64,000 bases of DNA, taken from contig NZ_CP047349.1 of the NCBI RefSeq assembly GCF_011045835.1, positions 2,480,001 through 2,544,000 on the forward strand, given 5' to 3'. This stretch comes from Proteus terrae subsp. cibarius. Its GTDB lineage: Bacteria > Pseudomonadota > Gammaproteobacteria > Enterobacterales > Enterobacteriaceae. The notes under the pieces are model-generated. The model did not search any database. It saw only the letters and a program-made list of their open reading frames with translations, and was not told the DNA's origin. A program made the translations under genes and the position numbers. The first letter of the stretch is position 1. The number at the start of each line of letters is the position of its first letter. This document shows, in pieces, positions 8,970-19,367 of this stretch.

Positions 8970-9587
8970 ATGATTGACTTATATTATGCAGATACCCCAA
9001 ATGGCCAAAAAATAACGCTTTTTCTTGAAGAAACAGGCATACCTTATCAGTTACATCGCATTGATATTAGTAAAGGCGATCAATTTAAGCCTGAATTTTT
9101 AGCAATTTCACCCAATAATAAAATTCCCGCTATTGTAGATAACTCACCGGTTGATGGGGGTGAACCTATCTCTATTTTTGAATCAGGTGCTATTCTTATC
9201 TATCTAGCTGAAAAAAGTGGCAAATTGATTAGCCAAAATTTACGAGAAAAAACAACACAACTACAATGGCTGTTTTGGCAAGTGGGTGGATTTGGCCCAA
9301 TGTTGGGGCAAAATCATCACTTCACTCGTTATGCCACAGAAAAAGTCCCTTATGCGATTAAACGTTATACTGAAGAAACACAGCGTTTATATAGCGTATT
9401 AGAGAAAAGGTTAGCGCAATCACCTTACCTTGGTGGACAAGAGTACAGCATCGCGGATATCGCCACATATACATGGGTTCGTCGGCACGAACATCATAAC
9501 ATTGATTTGGCAAATTACCCTGCGGTAGAAAAATGGCAAAACAACATTACCCAACGCCCAGCTGCGAAAAAACTCTTTGGTGAATAA
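8970..9587 (+). CDS. yfcG: GST-like disulfide-bond reductase YfcG
   Basis: A glutathione-dependent disulfide reductase of the glutathione-S-transferase superfamily, 205 aa. It has an N-terminal thioredoxin-like domain (TPNGQKITLFLEE; SPNNKIPAIVD; FESGAILIYLAE) and an all-helical C-terminal domain (LQWLFWQVGGFGPMLGQNHH; YSIADIATYTW). These motifs are those of YfcG, which has no catalytic cysteine and uses bound GSSG. A good match in length (E. coli 215 aa). yfcH follows at 63 bp. Confidence 0.93.
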   Translation: MIDLYYADTPNGQKITLFLEETGIPYQLHRIDISKGDQFKPEFLAISPNNKIPAIVDNSPVDGGEPISIFESGAILIYLAEKSGKLISQNLREKTTQLQWLFWQVGGFGPMLGQNHHFTRYATEKVPYAIKRYTEETQRLYSVLEKRLAQSPYLGGQEYSIADIATYTWVRRHEHHNIDLANYPAVEKWQNNITQRPAAKKLFGE

Positions 9588-9650
9588 ACGCAATTCATAT
9601 ATCAGGATGATATTTATTCTTTATTAGGCAAGATGATCAGGAGGATGGTG

Positions 9651-10556
9651 ATGAAAATACTTATTACAGGTGGTACAGGATTAATTGGCAAAGCATTAGT
9701 GTGCGAACTTGCACTATCTAATAATGATATTACGGTGCTTTCTCGTTCACCTCAAAAAGTCTATTCGCATTTTTGTAATGAGATCACCTGTTGGACTCAA
9801 CTCAACGATAAACAAAATCTTAATGAGTTTGATGCCGTTATTAATCTTGCTGGAGAGCCTATTGCTGATAACCGTTGGACACCTTCTCAAAAACAGAAAC
9901 TCGTTAATAGCCGTTGTCATTTAACCCAGAAATTGGTTGATTTAATTAAAGCCAGTGATCCCCCCCCTGCTGTTTTTATTTCTGGCTCAGCGGTGGGATT
10001 TTATGGTGATCAAGGTGATACTCGAGTCACTGAAGAAACACCAGCAAATCCAGAGTTTACACATGAGCTTTGTGCAAAATGGGAACGTATTGCACTTGAG
10101 GCTCAAACACCATTAACACGAGTTTGCTTGTTACGTACAGGGATTGTACTTTCAACACTCGGTGGCGCGCTGCCTAAAATGAGCAAACCCTTTAAGCTAG
10201 GGTTAGGCGGCAAATTGGGAAGTGGGAAACAATATATGCCGTGGATCCATATTGATGATATGGTCAATGCGATTATTTTCTTGCTTAAGAACCAAGATAC
10301 TAAAGGCGCTTTTAACTTAACAGCGCCTGAGCCTGTACAAAATAAAGAGTTTACTCGTCTATTAGGAAAAGCCTTCAATCGCCCAGCCTTAATAACAGTG
10401 CCTGAAAGCATATTACGTTTAGTGATGGGAGAAAGCGCCACATTAGTGTTAGGTGGGCAACAAGCCATTCCTGAAAAACTACTTAATGCTGGCTTTGAAT
10501 TTCGCTACCCTCATTTAGAAGAGGCATTAAAAGATATTATTACCACTGGAAAATAA
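9651..10556 (+). CDS. yfcH: Epimerase-like SDR family protein YfcH
   Basis: A 301-aa NAD(P)-binding protein of the SDR39U1 family (function unassigned). The Rossmann glycine motif ITGGTGLIGKAL is at the very N-terminus, the INLAGEPIADNRW signature near residue 75, and a DUF1731-type C-terminal segment (ATLVLGGQQAIPEKLLNAGF) is present. AGGAGG at 9639-9644 is correctly spaced only for the ATG at 9651; the upstream ATGs at 9633 and 9645 are before or too close to it. Confidence 0.92.
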   Translation: MKILITGGTGLIGKALVCELALSNNDITVLSRSPQKVYSHFCNEITCWTQLNDKQNLNEFDAVINLAGEPIADNRWTPSQKQKLVNSRCHLTQKLVDLIKASDPPPAVFISGSAVGFYGDQGDTRVTEETPANPEFTHELCAKWERIALEAQTPLTRVCLLRTGIVLSTLGGALPKMSKPFKLGLGGKLGSGKQYMPWIHIDDMVNAIIFLLKNQDTKGAFNLTAPEPVQNKEFTRLLGKAFNRPALITVPESILRLVMGESATLVLGGQQAIPEKLLNAGFEFRYPHLEEALKDIITTGK

Positions 10557-10576
10557 TCTCTTTTTATTCAAAATAG

Positions 10577-10702
10577 ATACTCTAAATAGTTCAAGGTGTA
10601 GCTAGGCGACAAGTAAATGAGTCTCTAGGAGCATACAATAGTATGTGACTAGTGCGAATGAACGCCGTCAACAACGCTACAACTTGAAGTATGACGAGTA
10701 TA
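10577..10702. repeat. ERIC element (enterobacterial repetitive intergenic consensus)
   Basis: About 126 bp lying exactly between the convergent genes yfcH and ubiX, ending 1 bp before the ubiX stop. It begins ATACTC and ends GAGTAT and contains the two ERIC landmarks in diverged form: a central CTAGGAGCATACA...GTATGTGACTAG inverted repeat and the conserved right end CAACTTGAAGTATGACGAG. Its ends are complementary, so it can fold as one long hairpin. Confidence 0.85.
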
Positions 10703-10703
10703 C

Positions 10704-11285
10704 TTAGCGAGCAGGCTTATCGCCTTCCCATCGTTGAAACAAATCATCAGGTAAATCAATCTCAAACTGATCGAGTACACGATTAACGGTTTGATTGACA
10801 ATGTCATCGATGGTTTTAGGCTGAAAATAGAAGGCTGGAACAGGAGGCATAATCACTGCGCCTAACTCAGAAGCTTGTGTCATTAATCGCAAATGACCTA
10901 AATGCAGAGGCGTTTCACGCACACATAACACTAACTTACGCCCTTCTTTTAATACCACATCCGCAGCACGAGTCACTAAGGTATCTGTATAGCTATGAAC
11001 AATACCTGACAGGCTTTTTATTGAGCAAGGTAATATAACCATTCCATTGACACGAAACGATCCTGAAGAGATAGAGGCGCCAATATCGCGATCGTCATAA
11101 ATCACATCCGCTAAAGCATGGATATCTTTTAGCGAATAATCGGTTTCTAATGAAATAGTACGACGTGCTGCTTGGCTAATGACTAAATGTGTTTCAACGG
11201 ATGGCACTGATTTCAGTATCTCTAATAAACGTATACCGTAAATTGCACCACTGGCGCCGGTTAGCCCAACTATCAGCTTTTTCAT
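10704..11285 (-). CDS. ubiX: Flavin prenyltransferase UbiX
   Basis: Makes prenylated FMN, the cofactor of the UbiD decarboxylase in ubiquinone synthesis. 193 aa. Conserved features are LTGASGAIYGIRLLE at the N-terminus, the SSGSFRVNGMVILPCS stretch, and RETPLHLGHLRLM. It lies downstream of purF as in E. coli, but after a terminator, so it is probably transcribed separately. Confidence 0.96.
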   Translation of the reverse strand: MKKLIVGLTGASGAIYGIRLLEILKSVPSVETHLVISQAARRTISLETDYSLKDIHALADVIYDDRDIGASISSGSFRVNGMVILPCSIKSLSGIVHSYTDTLVTRAADVVLKEGRKLVLCVRETPLHLGHLRLMTQASELGAVIMPPVPAFYFQPKTIDDIVNQTVNRVLDQFEIDLPDDLFQRWEGDKPAR

Positions 11286-11335
11286 TATGATCCTCAGAAT
11301 ATATACCTTTGTTAATCATTATGATGATTAACCCT

Positions 11336-11378
11336 CAAAAAACAAGCGTCGATGCAGAACACGCTGGCATCGACGCTT
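11336..11378 (-). terminator. Terminator after purF
   Basis: A 12-bp perfect stem (AAGCGTCGATGC at 11344-11355, GCATCGACGCTT at 11367-11378), with the A run at 11336-11343 giving the T tail on the minus strand. Confidence 0.85.
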
Positions 11379-11404
11379 TATAAGAGGGATATCTTACCGA
11401 AAAA

Positions 11405-12922
11405 TTAGCCTTCGTTATAGATTTCCAAATTTTCTATTTCATTCTGATCACGAATTTTATGTTCATCATCACGACGTAGATTTTCTAAATAATCCAAGTA
11501 ATCTTGGTCAATATCTTTTGTAATATAAACACCGTCAAACACAGAACATTCAAACTGATTAATATCAGGATTCTCTTCTTGTACTGCGGCAATTAAATCA
11601 GTGAGATCTTGGAAAATAAGCCCATCAGCACCAATTAATTTACGAATTTCATCCACTTCACGCCCATGAGCAATAAGCTCATTAGCATTTGGCATATCAA
11701 TGCCATACACATTAGGGAAGCGAACTTCTGGTGCGGCTGATGCAAAATAGACTTTCTTCGCACCTGCTTCTCTTGCAAGCTCGACGATTTGCTCTGACGT
11801 TGTGCCACGTACAATCGAGTCATCAATCAACAGAACATTTTTATCACGAAACTCTGCACGATTTGCATTCAGTTTACGTCTAACCGATTTACGACGCTCT
11901 TGCTGACCCGGCATAATAAAAGTACGACCAACATAGCGATTTTTTACAAAACCTTGGCGATAAGGTTTATTGAGAATATGTGCAATTTCTAAGGCAATAT
12001 CACAAGATGTTTCAGGAATTGGGATCACAACATCAATGTGTAAATCATCCCACTCTTTCGCAATTTTAGCGCCTAATTTCTGCCCCATGCGTAAACGCGC
12101 ATTATAAACCGAAATTTTATCGATAAAGGAATCGGGGCGAGCAAAGTAAACATACTCAAATAAACAAGGCATTAATTGCGGATTTTCAGCACATTGGCGC
12201 GTAAAAAGTTGTCCTTGTTCTGTGATATAAACTGCTTCACCCGGTGCCACATCACGTAAAAATTCAAAACCTAAAGTATCAAGTGCAACACTTTCAGATG
12301 CGACCATATATTCATGGCGACCATCTTCTAAGGTACGTTTACCTAATACTAAAGGACGAATACCAAAGGGATCACGAAAAGCCAGTAAACCATGACCGAT
12401 GATCAAAGCAACACAAGCATAAGCACCGCGTAGTTTTTTATGCATTGCCGCAACGGCTGCAAAAATATTATCAGGTTCAAGAGGGAAATGGTCAAAACGG
12501 TCTAATTCATATGCCAATACATTAAGCAGAATTTCAGAATCAGAGGTGGTATTGATATGGCGACGCGCTGTTTCAAATAATTGGCGACGTAATAAATGCG
12601 CATTGGTTAAATTACCATTGTGTGCCAACGTAATACCAAAAGGTGAATTCACATAAAAAGGCTGCGCTTCTGATGCACTAGAACTACCCGCTGTAGGATA
12701 ACGGACATGCCCTATCCCGATAGTACCTTTTAAACGCAACATATGACGGGTTTCGAACACATCTTTAACCAGTCCGTTAGCTTTGCGAAGACGGAAACCG
12801 TTGTTACCGTCTATCGTTGCAATGCCTGCTGCATCTTGACCTCGGTGTTGTAACACCGTTAACGCATCATAAATTGATTGGTTTACTGGATTAGCTCCAG
12901 CGATACCGACAATACCGCACAT
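11405..12922 (-). CDS. purF: Amidophosphoribosyltransferase
   Basis: First committed step of purine synthesis: PRPP plus glutamine to 5-phosphoribosylamine. 505 aa. The N-terminal nucleophile Cys follows the initiator Met (MCGIVGIAG); the glutaminase domain runs to about residue 235 ([15 protein letters not shown]) and the PRTase domain has the PRPP loop [14 protein letters not shown]. It is 30 bp downstream of cvpA in the usual cvpA-purF operon, under the PurR box at 13501. Confidence 0.98.
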   Translation of the reverse strand: MCGIVGIAGANPVNQSIYDALTVLQHRGQDAAGIATIDGNNGFRLRKANGLVKDVFETRHMLRLKGTIGIGHVRYPTAGSSSASEAQPFYVNSPFGITLAHNGNLTNAHLLRRQLFETARRHINTTSDSEILLNVLAYELDRFDHFPLEPDNIFAAVAAMHKKLRGAYACVALIIGHGLLAFRDPFGIRPLVLGKRTLEDGRHEYMVASESVALDTLGFEFLRDVAPGEAVYITEQGQLFTRQCAENPQLMPCLFEYVYFARPDSFIDKISVYNARLRMGQKLGAKIAKEWDDLHIDVVIPIPETSCDIALEIAHILNKPYRQGFVKNRYVGRTFIMPGQQERRKSVRRKLNANRAEFRDKNVLLIDDSIVRGTTSEQIVELAREAGAKKVYFASAAPEVRFPNVYGIDMPNANELIAHGREVDEIRKLIGADGLIFQDLTDLIAAVQEENPDINQFECSVFDGVYITKDIDQDYLDYLENLRRDDEHKIRDQNEIENLEIYNEG

Positions 12923-12952
12923 GAATAGATCCTCATCAGCCAGACGGAGAGG

Positions 12953-13459
12953 TTATATTCTCTCCGACACGAAACTTGACGCATTTTGCAGGTAGTCAAA
13001 GAACCACCTAATAATATGGTTGAATTGAGGAATAAGCTCAGAACGTTGCCAATCAGCGCTATCTGCCATAGGCGTAAATGCACCTAAAACAAAAAGTAAT
13101 GCTGAGACTATCAGCACGCCTCTTAAAGCCCCGAAACAGACCCCCAATACACGATCTGTACCTGATAACCCTGTGCGTTGAACAAGAGAGCTAATCACAT
13201 AATTCACAACAGCACCGACAATCAGTGTCGCAATAAATAACGTAACTATCGCAATCCCGTTACGAACCAGCTCATCTTCAAACCGGGTAAAATAGACGGC
13301 AAGATAAGGATAAAACTGACTAGCAACAAAGAAACCACAACCCCAGGTGATGAGTGACAATGCTTCACGAACAAAGCCACGGATCAGGCTGACTAATGCG
13401 GAAAAACCAATAATGGCAATGATGGCGTAATCTATCCAGACCATAAATTCTTTATCCAA
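12953..13459 (-). CDS. cvpA: Colicin V production family membrane protein CvpA
   Basis: A 168-aa inner-membrane protein with four hydrophobic segments (WIDYAIIAIIGFSALVSLIRG, SLITWGCGFFVAS, GIAIVTLFIATLIVG, VLGVCFGALRGVLIVSALLF). In E. coli it is linked to colicin V export and envelope stress tolerance. First gene of the purine-regulated cvpA-purF transcript. Confidence 0.95.
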   Translation of the reverse strand: MDKEFMVWIDYAIIAIIGFSALVSLIRGFVREALSLITWGCGFFVASQFYPYLAVYFTRFEDELVRNGIAIVTLFIATLIVGAVVNYVISSLVQRTGLSGTDRVLGVCFGALRGVLIVSALLFVLGAFTPMADSADWQRSELIPQFNHIIRWFFDYLQNASSFVSERI

Positions 13460-13500
13460 TAATGATGCTCCGCATTAATACGGAAGCATTCTAACAGAAA

Positions 13501-13516
13501 ACGAAAACGTTTGCGT
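13501..13516 (-). promoter_or_regulatory. PurR box upstream of cvpA-purF
   Basis: On the minus strand ACGCAAACGTTTTCGT, an exact match to the E. coli PurR consensus ACGCAAACGTTTNCGT. It is 42 bp upstream of the cvpA start, where purine-dependent repression acts in E. coli. Confidence 0.92.
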
Positions 13517-13629
13517 AATGCTAATTTTCGCTAATTTCAAAATAATTTACGGCGATATGAAAAATCATAATCGCCGCAATAAGTTAACGCTTTGTTACAT
13601 CACTCATCTGATGACTCGTTTAGAAAAAA

Positions 13630-14283
13630 TTAAGGCTTATATGCCCTTACCTCACCTTGTAAGCCCGTAAGCTCTTTTAAATGAGGCAAAATCGCCTGTA
13701 ATTCTGACTTCGATGCACTAGGGCCGATATAAATTCGAGTCACTTGCCCTGCAACTGGACGTGCAGGTATGGTGTATACCGGATAACCTGAGAAATGCAT
13801 TTTCGCAATAATTTCTTCTACCTTCGCCGCATTTTTCAACGCACCTAATTGAACAACCCAAGCCTCACCTTTCGGTGGCTTAGTTTCTTGCACTGGTGGT
13901 GCTGGTGGTTGTACTGGAGGCGTAACCACAGCAGGAGGCTCTTGTGTAGACGTTGGTTGTTGTGGTGGTTGTGCTGATGGTGTAACAGGTACAACAGCAG
14001 GTGCTTCGGGTGTTGTAACAGTAGGTTGTTCAACGCCTGTCACCGCTTCAGAAAGCATACCTTCAGACGCACCTTCTGATGGAGTAGATGGCACTGAGGT
14101 TTGCTCTATCGGGGCGATAGATTCTATTTCTTGCTCATCACCAGGTTTAGGTACTAAAGGAATAGAGGCGAACTGGTCTTCGTTATATTTCTTATCGCCG
14201 TCGAGCAGTGCAGGCAAAAAAATAACCCCTACTGCCACCAATACAACGGCACCGACTAAGCGATTTTGAAATTTACTTGCCAC
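13630..14283 (-). CDS. dedD: Cell-division SPOR-domain protein DedD
   Basis: A single-pass inner-membrane protein that supports septal peptidoglycan synthesis. 217 aa: a short cytoplasmic start, a transmembrane helix (VGAVVLVAVGVIFLPALL, about residues 10-27), a long Pro/Thr/Gln-rich periplasmic linker (about 75-140), and a C-terminal SPOR domain (about 140-217, WVVQLGALKNAAKVEEII; VTRIYIGPSASKSEL) that binds denuded glycan. Its start overlaps the folC end by 11 bp, so translation is probably coupled. Confidence 0.95.
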   Translation of the reverse strand: MASKFQNRLVGAVVLVAVGVIFLPALLDGDKKYNEDQFASIPLVPKPGDEQEIESIAPIEQTSVPSTPSEGASEGMLSEAVTGVEQPTVTTPEAPAVVPVTPSAQPPQQPTSTQEPPAVVTPPVQPPAPPVQETKPPKGEAWVVQLGALKNAAKVEEIIAKMHFSGYPVYTIPARPVAGQVTRIYIGPSASKSELQAILPHLKELTGLQGEVRAYKP

Positions 14284-15571
14284 TCACACTCTCCTTTTCC
14301 AAAAGTTCCATCACATGTGCGACAGTATGAAATGAACCACAAACCACAACAATATCGTTAGGAGTAGCATCAGACATTGCTTGTTGCCATGCATTTTCAA
14401 CACTATCGAATACCATTGGTTTCTCAAGATGTTGAGCTAATACATCCGCAGAAGCACCTCGAAACTCATTAAGTGGAGCAACATACCAGCTATCAGCCAA
14501 TGGTGTTAAGCACGCTAATGTTCCTGCAATATCTTTATCACCCAGCATACCAACAACAATACGCACCTGAGTATCAGATTTTTGTGGTAATTGTGATAAT
14601 TTTTCCGCTAAATAGCCCGCCGCATGAGGATTATGAGCCACATCAAAGATAACCAAAGGATGTTGAGAAATTACCTGAAAACGACCTGGCAATTGTGCGT
14701 GAGACATACCTTCAACAATGCTTTGCTGTGTTATTGCTTGGCTGACTTTATCATCAGACTTGAGCAAGCAACGAATAACTGCCATCGCTGTCGCCGCATT
14801 GGCTAATGGAATATTAGGGATTGGCAACGCATCAAATTCACAATCAGCACAACGCCAATGCCAGTGATCACCGTCAATAACAAAAGACCAATCAGTTCCT
14901 CGACGGAAAAGTTTAGCCTGTTTTTCATTGGCAACTTCAGCAATGGAGTGAGGCATATCCGGCTCACCCACAACGGCGTAGTGATTAGCACGAAAAATAC
15001 CGGCTTTCTCGTGGCCAATATGCTCTCTATCTGCACCTAACCAATCAGTATGATCGAGTGCAATACTTGTGATAGCAGCAATATCCGCATCAACGATATT
15101 CGTCGCATCTAATCGACCGCCTAATCCTACTTCAAGAATAACAACATCAAGTTGTGCTTGTTGAAATAACTTCAGCGCAGCCAGAGTGCCATATTCAAAA
15201 AAGGTCAGAGATATATCACCCCTAGCTTGTTCAATTTCTGCAAAAACTTCACAAAAAGCATCTTCGGAAAGTTCTTTGCCTTGAATACGAACACGTTCTG
15301 TATAACGGACAAGATGAGGGGAGCTATAAACGCCGATTTTCAATCCTGATGCCATCAAGATTGACTCTAGCATATGGCAGGTTGTGCCTTTCCCATTGGT
15401 ACCTGAGACAGTAATTACCTTAGGTGCGGGACGTAACACGTTTAATATTTTTCCTACCTTGCCTACTCGTTCTAACCCCATATCAATGGCGCTAGAGTGC
15501 AAATGTTCAAGATAAGAAAGCCACACCGACAAAGGCGATGTGGCTTTAGGAGCAGTTATGATATTAGACAT
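14273..15571 (-). CDS. folC: Dihydrofolate synthase / folylpolyglutamate synthase
   Basis: Adds glutamate to dihydropteroate and then to folates, using ATP. 432 aa from the ATG at 15571 (E. coli 422). The P-loop [17 protein letters not shown], the [14 protein letters not shown] segment, and the Mur-ligase-like [17 protein letters not shown] and [10 protein letters not shown] motifs are visible. I chose 15571 because the homologous [15 protein letters not shown] follows directly; the frame is open further upstream but only inside accD. It overlaps the accD stop by 8 bp. Confidence 0.95.
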   Translation of the reverse strand: MSNIITAPKATSPLSVWLSYLEHLHSSAIDMGLERVGKVGKILNVLRPAPKVITVSGTNGKGTTCHMLESILMASGLKIGVYSSPHLVRYTERVRIQGKELSEDAFCEVFAEIEQARGDISLTFFEYGTLAALKLFQQAQLDVVILEVGLGGRLDATNIVDADIAAITSIALDHTDWLGADREHIGHEKAGIFRANHYAVVGEPDMPHSIAEVANEKQAKLFRRGTDWSFVIDGDHWHWRCADCEFDALPIPNIPLANAATAMAVIRCLLKSDDKVSQAITQQSIVEGMSHAQLPGRFQVISQHPLVIFDVAHNPHAAGYLAEKLSQLPQKSDTQVRIVVGMLGDKDIAGTLACLTPLADSWYVAPLNEFRGASADVLAQHLEKPMVFDSVENAWQQAMSDATPNDIVVVCGSFHTVAHVMELLEKESVSGK

Positions 15572-16532
15572 CTTCTTTTTTATTCGTTTCGATGTTAATT
15601 TCTGGCTCGTTGTCTGTAGATTCAATTTCATCAGCAATCATTTCTTCACCGATGATTTCATCTTCATTTTCATCTTCAACTAAATCATACTGAGTCAGCT
15701 TAGCCAGTAATTCAGCCAGCTCATCACGCATTTCAGGACGACGAATAATCATATCGATCGCCCCTTTTTCTAACAGGAACTCACTGCGTTGGAAACCAGT
15801 AGGTAATTTTTCACGTACTGTTTGTTCAATAACGCGAGGGCCTGCAAAACCAATCAGTGCTTTAGGTTCAGCAACGTTGATATCACCTAGCATCGCTAAA
15901 CTTGCAGAAACACCACCCATTGTAGGGTCAGTCATTACTGAAATATAAGGTAAACCACGCTCTTGCATTTTTGCTAATGCTGCACTGGTTTTTGCCATTT
16001 GCATTAATGACATCAGTGCTTCTTGCATACGCGCGCCGCCACTTGCTGAAAAGCAAACTAATGGGCAGTTATCTTCTAATGCTTGTTCAACAGCACGAAC
16101 AAAACGTGCACCTACAACAGAAGCCATTGAACCGCCCATAAACGCAAATTCAAAGGATGCAGCAACAACAGGCATCTTTTTCAGCGTTCCTTTCATCACG
16201 ATTAATGCATCTTTTTCTTGTGTCTGTTTTTGAGCAGCGCTGATTCTGTCTTTGTATTTTTTAGAGTCGCGGAATTTCAGAATATCTTTAGGCTCTAATT
16301 CGCTGCCTAATTCTGTTGTGCTTCCTGTATCAAGGAAAGTCTCAAGGCGACGGCGCGCTGAAATGCGCATATGGTGATCACATTTAGGGCAAACCTCTAA
16401 ATTACGCTCTAATTCTGCGCGATAGAGTACCTGCCCACAGCTGTCACATTTAGTCCAAACTCCTTCAGGGATATTGGCTTTACGTGAACTTGTGATAGTG
16501 CTTTTGTTTAGAATTTTTTCAATCCAGCTCAT
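15564..16532 (-). CDS. accD: Acetyl-CoA carboxylase carboxyltransferase subunit beta
   Basis: Transfers CO2 from carboxybiotin to acetyl-CoA together with AccA, the first step of fatty-acid synthesis. 322 aa from MSWIEKIL. A four-cysteine zinc ribbon ([20 protein letters not shown] then PKC) lies near the N-terminus, and the crotonase-like core carries [20 protein letters not shown] and [10 protein letters not shown]. The start at 16532 aligns with E. coli; the longer open frame is non-homologous. It has an acidic C-terminal tail (about residues 285-322, rich in Glu/Asp) that makes it longer than the 304-aa E. coli protein. Confidence 0.96.
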   Translation of the reverse strand: MSWIEKILNKSTITSSRKANIPEGVWTKCDSCGQVLYRAELERNLEVCPKCDHHMRISARRRLETFLDTGSTTELGSELEPKDILKFRDSKKYKDRISAAQKQTQEKDALIVMKGTLKKMPVVAASFEFAFMGGSMASVVGARFVRAVEQALEDNCPLVCFSASGGARMQEALMSLMQMAKTSAALAKMQERGLPYISVMTDPTMGGVSASLAMLGDINVAEPKALIGFAGPRVIEQTVREKLPTGFQRSEFLLEKGAIDMIIRRPEMRDELAELLAKLTQYDLVEDENEDEIIGEEMIADEIESTDNEPEINIETNKKEDV

Positions 16533-16701
16533 TAATGGACCTTTTCGTCTGAATCTGACCTTCGCCAGTAAAATTATTGTTAGCGTATCAACCACAATGC
16601 ACTGGCTGTGTGGTTAGCAAAGTTTATGATGATACCGCTTACTGAATTTCAGCGCATCTCTTTATTATGGCTATTCTACGGCAAAAACTTATGATAACTG
16701 C

Positions 16702-17403
16702 TCAAACCTCTTTGTTATCACTTTCTTTCTTTGCTTTTGCACTCGCTCTGCGGTGGCGTAAGATCTCAATAACGCCCGGTAAAATAGAAATAACAATAAT
16801 GGCAACAATTAGCAATTTTAAGTTCTTTTGAACTATATCTAAGTCACCAAAAAAGTATCCTGCATAAGTAAATAACAGTACCCATGCAATTGCCCCAGTA
16901 ACATTGTAAAAGGCAAAATGACGATATGACATTTTACCCATTCCTGCAACGAATGGCGCAAAAGTTCGGATAATCGGCACGAATCTTGCCAAAATTATCG
17001 CTTTACCACCATGCTTTTCATAAAAAGCATGAGTTTTATCTAAATATTCACGACGGAAAATCTTTGAATCCGGCTTACTAAATAGTTTTTCACCAAAAAG
17101 TCGCCCAATAGAATAGTTAACGGCATCACCTAAAATAGCGGCGCAAAGCAACAGTAAAACAATAATATGGACATTTACATCATTGGTATCTAAAGAAGCT
17201 AAAGCACCAGCAACAAATAGCAATGAATCACCAGGTAAAAATGGTGTTATCACCAACCCCGTTTCACAGAAAACAATCAGAAACAAAATGGCATAGACCC
17301 ACGTGCCATATTGTGCAACAAGCTCGGCTAAATGCGCATCAATATGTAAAATGAAATCAATTAGAAATTTAATTAAATCAACAAATTGTGTTAATATTTC
17401 CAT
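16702..17403 (-). CDS. dedA: DedA-family inner-membrane protein
   Basis: A 233-aa polytopic membrane protein of the DedA/SNARE-associated family, members of which act in undecaprenyl-phosphate or lipid flipping and membrane homeostasis. Hallmarks are [23 protein letters not shown], the amphipathic [26 protein letters not shown] segment with essential arginines, and a Lys/Arg-rich tail. It sits between truA and accD as in E. coli; the spacing from truA is 24 bp. Confidence 0.93.
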   Translation of the reverse strand: MEILTQFVDLIKFLIDFILHIDAHLAELVAQYGTWVYAILFLIVFCETGLVITPFLPGDSLLFVAGALASLDTNDVNVHIIVLLLLCAAILGDAVNYSIGRLFGEKLFSKPDSKIFRREYLDKTHAFYEKHGGKAIILARFVPIIRTFAPFVAGMGKMSYRHFAFYNVTGAIAWVLLFTYAGYFFGDLDIVQKNLKLLIVAIIVISILPGVIEILRHRRASAKAKKESDNKEV

Positions 17404-17427
17404 AAATCCTCAGAAAACTGGGTGTCT

Positions 17428-18312
17428 TTATGATTGAGATATCTCAATAGGACTATCCGCTAAAAATAATGGGCCCATTGCAGGTTTTGGTAATTCAAAA
17501 TGATCAGGATAATCCACAGAAACCAGATACAATCCATTCGCTTTAGCTGTTGCCGCAGCTTTAGTTCTGTCTTTTAAGGCTAATAATTCAGCCATCCAAG
17601 TAATACCCTGATTGCCACACCCTATTTCTAAAAGGCTGCCAACAATATTTCTCACCATATGATGAACAAAAGCATTCGCTTTAATATCCACAACAACATA
17701 GTCACCATATCGAGAAACATTAACATGCATAACGTTACGCCACGGCGTTCGCGATTGGCATTGGACAGCCCTAAAAGAGGTAAAATCATTTTCCCCCAGT
17801 AAACATTGCGCTGCTTGGTGCATACGTTCAGCGTCTAAAGGATAATGAAAATGTGTCACTCCAGATGACAAGATAGCAGGACGATAACGATGATTAAAAA
17901 TCACATAGCGATAACGTCTTGCCGTTGCACTAAAGCGAGCGTGAAAATCATCAGAAACTGTTTTTACCCAACGTATTGCGATATCCGCAGGTAAATGAGT
18001 GTTAACGCCCATTGTCCAAGCGGGATCTTTACGGTGTGCAGTTGTTTCAAAATGGACAACTTGCCCCGTTGCATGTACTCCAGCGTCAGTTCTTCCCGCA
18101 CAAAATACAGATACAGGTTCATTAGCCACTTGTGAAAGTGCTTTTTCTAACCGTTCTTGTACACTACGCACTTCATTTTGGCGTTGCCAGCCATAATAAC
18201 GACTACCATCATATTCAACGCCTAGAGCAATTTTGATTGTTGTGCTTTCAGAAGTAACCGCTGACTCAGTCAAAGGTTGTTCTGTTACTTCAGCACTCAC
18301 TTGCGCATTCAT
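17428..18312 (-). CDS. truA: tRNA pseudouridine(38-40) synthase
   Basis: Makes pseudouridine at positions 38-40 of tRNA anticodon arms. 294 aa. The catalytic aspartate lies in [27 protein letters not shown] and [15 protein letters not shown] are also family signatures. The first 25 or so residues extend beyond the 270-aa E. coli protein. The ATG shares one base with the usg stop (TAATG), consistent with coupled translation. Confidence 0.97.
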   Translation of the reverse strand: MNAQVSAEVTEQPLTESAVTSESTTIKIALGVEYDGSRYYGWQRQNEVRSVQERLEKALSQVANEPVSVFCAGRTDAGVHATGQVVHFETTAHRKDPAWTMGVNTHLPADIAIRWVKTVSDDFHARFSATARRYRYVIFNHRYRPAILSSGVTHFHYPLDAERMHQAAQCLLGENDFTSFRAVQCQSRTPWRNVMHVNVSRYGDYVVVDIKANAFVHHMVRNIVGSLLEIGCGNQGITWMAELLALKDRTKAAATAKANGLYLVSVDYPDHFELPKPAMGPLFLADSPIEISQS

Positions 18313-19322
18313 TAGTAAAACTGCTCCTGCATTAATTGCTCTGCTACTTCGACAGCCATTAATGCCCCACCAAAGCGCACGTTATCTGCGACTGACCAGA
18401 ATTGTAAAGCTTCTGGCATACCATAATCATTACGGAAACAACCTAAATTTAAGCTCACATTACCTGATGCATCGGTGACTTGAGTTGGAAAATCATTTTC
18501 ATCACTGATATTAAGATCTTCATTTTCTTGTAATGTTTCACGCGCTTCATCACTACCCATTGGGCGTGAAGTTTCTAATTGTACCGACTGTGCATTACCA
18601 TAGAAAACAGGCGCTTGCAGTGTAGTAACAGAGATTGGCAAGCCTTCGTCTTGTAGAATTTTACGAATTTGGTCAACCATGCGACGCTCTTCTTGTATAG
18701 AGCCTTCGTCATCAACCATTAAAGGTAAAATGTTAAATGCTAACTGTTTATTAAAACGACCTAATTCAGGAGGAATACCATTAAGTAGGCGAGCACTTTG
18801 ACCTGCCAGTTCATCTACGGCTTGTTTTCCAAAACGAGAAACTGACATTAAGTTTGTCACACTAAGGCGCGTTAAACCCGCAGATTCTGTTAATGGATTA
18901 ATGGCACGTAATAATTGGCTCACCATACTATCTGCAATCGAAACAATATTACGAGTACGGTATTCCGCAAGCATTGCGCTGTTCACGCCCGGAACAACTA
19001 ATGGTACATCCCAATCCATTGCAAAGATGCCACTACAATCAATGACAATACAGCCAGCATCAGCCGCTTGTTGTGCATATTGCGCGCTGATCTCTGCTGG
19101 AGCAGCAAAGAAAGCTAATTGAATATCAGCCCATTCGATATTGTGAATACCTTGAACTGCAACACTTTTGCTGTTTACACGCACTGATTTCCCAATGCTA
19201 TCTTCACTTGCGATTGCTGTTAATTCACCAATGGGAAATTCACGCTCTTGTAGCAGTTCTAAAATCGCTTCACCAACAGCACCTGTTGCACCAACAACTG
19301 CAATATTCCAACCTTCTCCCAT
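18312..19322 (-). CDS. usg: Usg, aspartate-semialdehyde-dehydrogenase-like protein
   Basis: A 336-aa ASADH-family paralogue of unknown function encoded between pdxB and truA in enterics. The NADP-binding N-terminus is [20 protein letters not shown], and [23 protein letters not shown] is at the C-terminus. The catalytic cysteine of true ASADH is absent from the equivalent loop (ADSMVSQLL), as in E. coli Usg, so dehydrogenase activity is not expected. Confidence 0.93.
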   Translation of the reverse strand: MGEGWNIAVVGATGAVGEAILELLQEREFPIGELTAIASEDSIGKSVRVNSKSVAVQGIHNIEWADIQLAFFAAPAEISAQYAQQAADAGCIVIDCSGIFAMDWDVPLVVPGVNSAMLAEYRTRNIVSIADSMVSQLLRAINPLTESAGLTRLSVTNLMSVSRFGKQAVDELAGQSARLLNGIPPELGRFNKQLAFNILPLMVDDEGSIQEERRMVDQIRKILQDEGLPISVTTLQAPVFYGNAQSVQLETSRPMGSDEARETLQENEDLNISDENDFPTQVTDASGNVSLNLGCFRNDYGMPEALQFWSVADNVRFGGALMAVEVAEQLMQEQFY

Positions 19323-19367
19323 AAGATATCCTCCAATACCATAAAATTTTTAAAATAATATTTTGCT

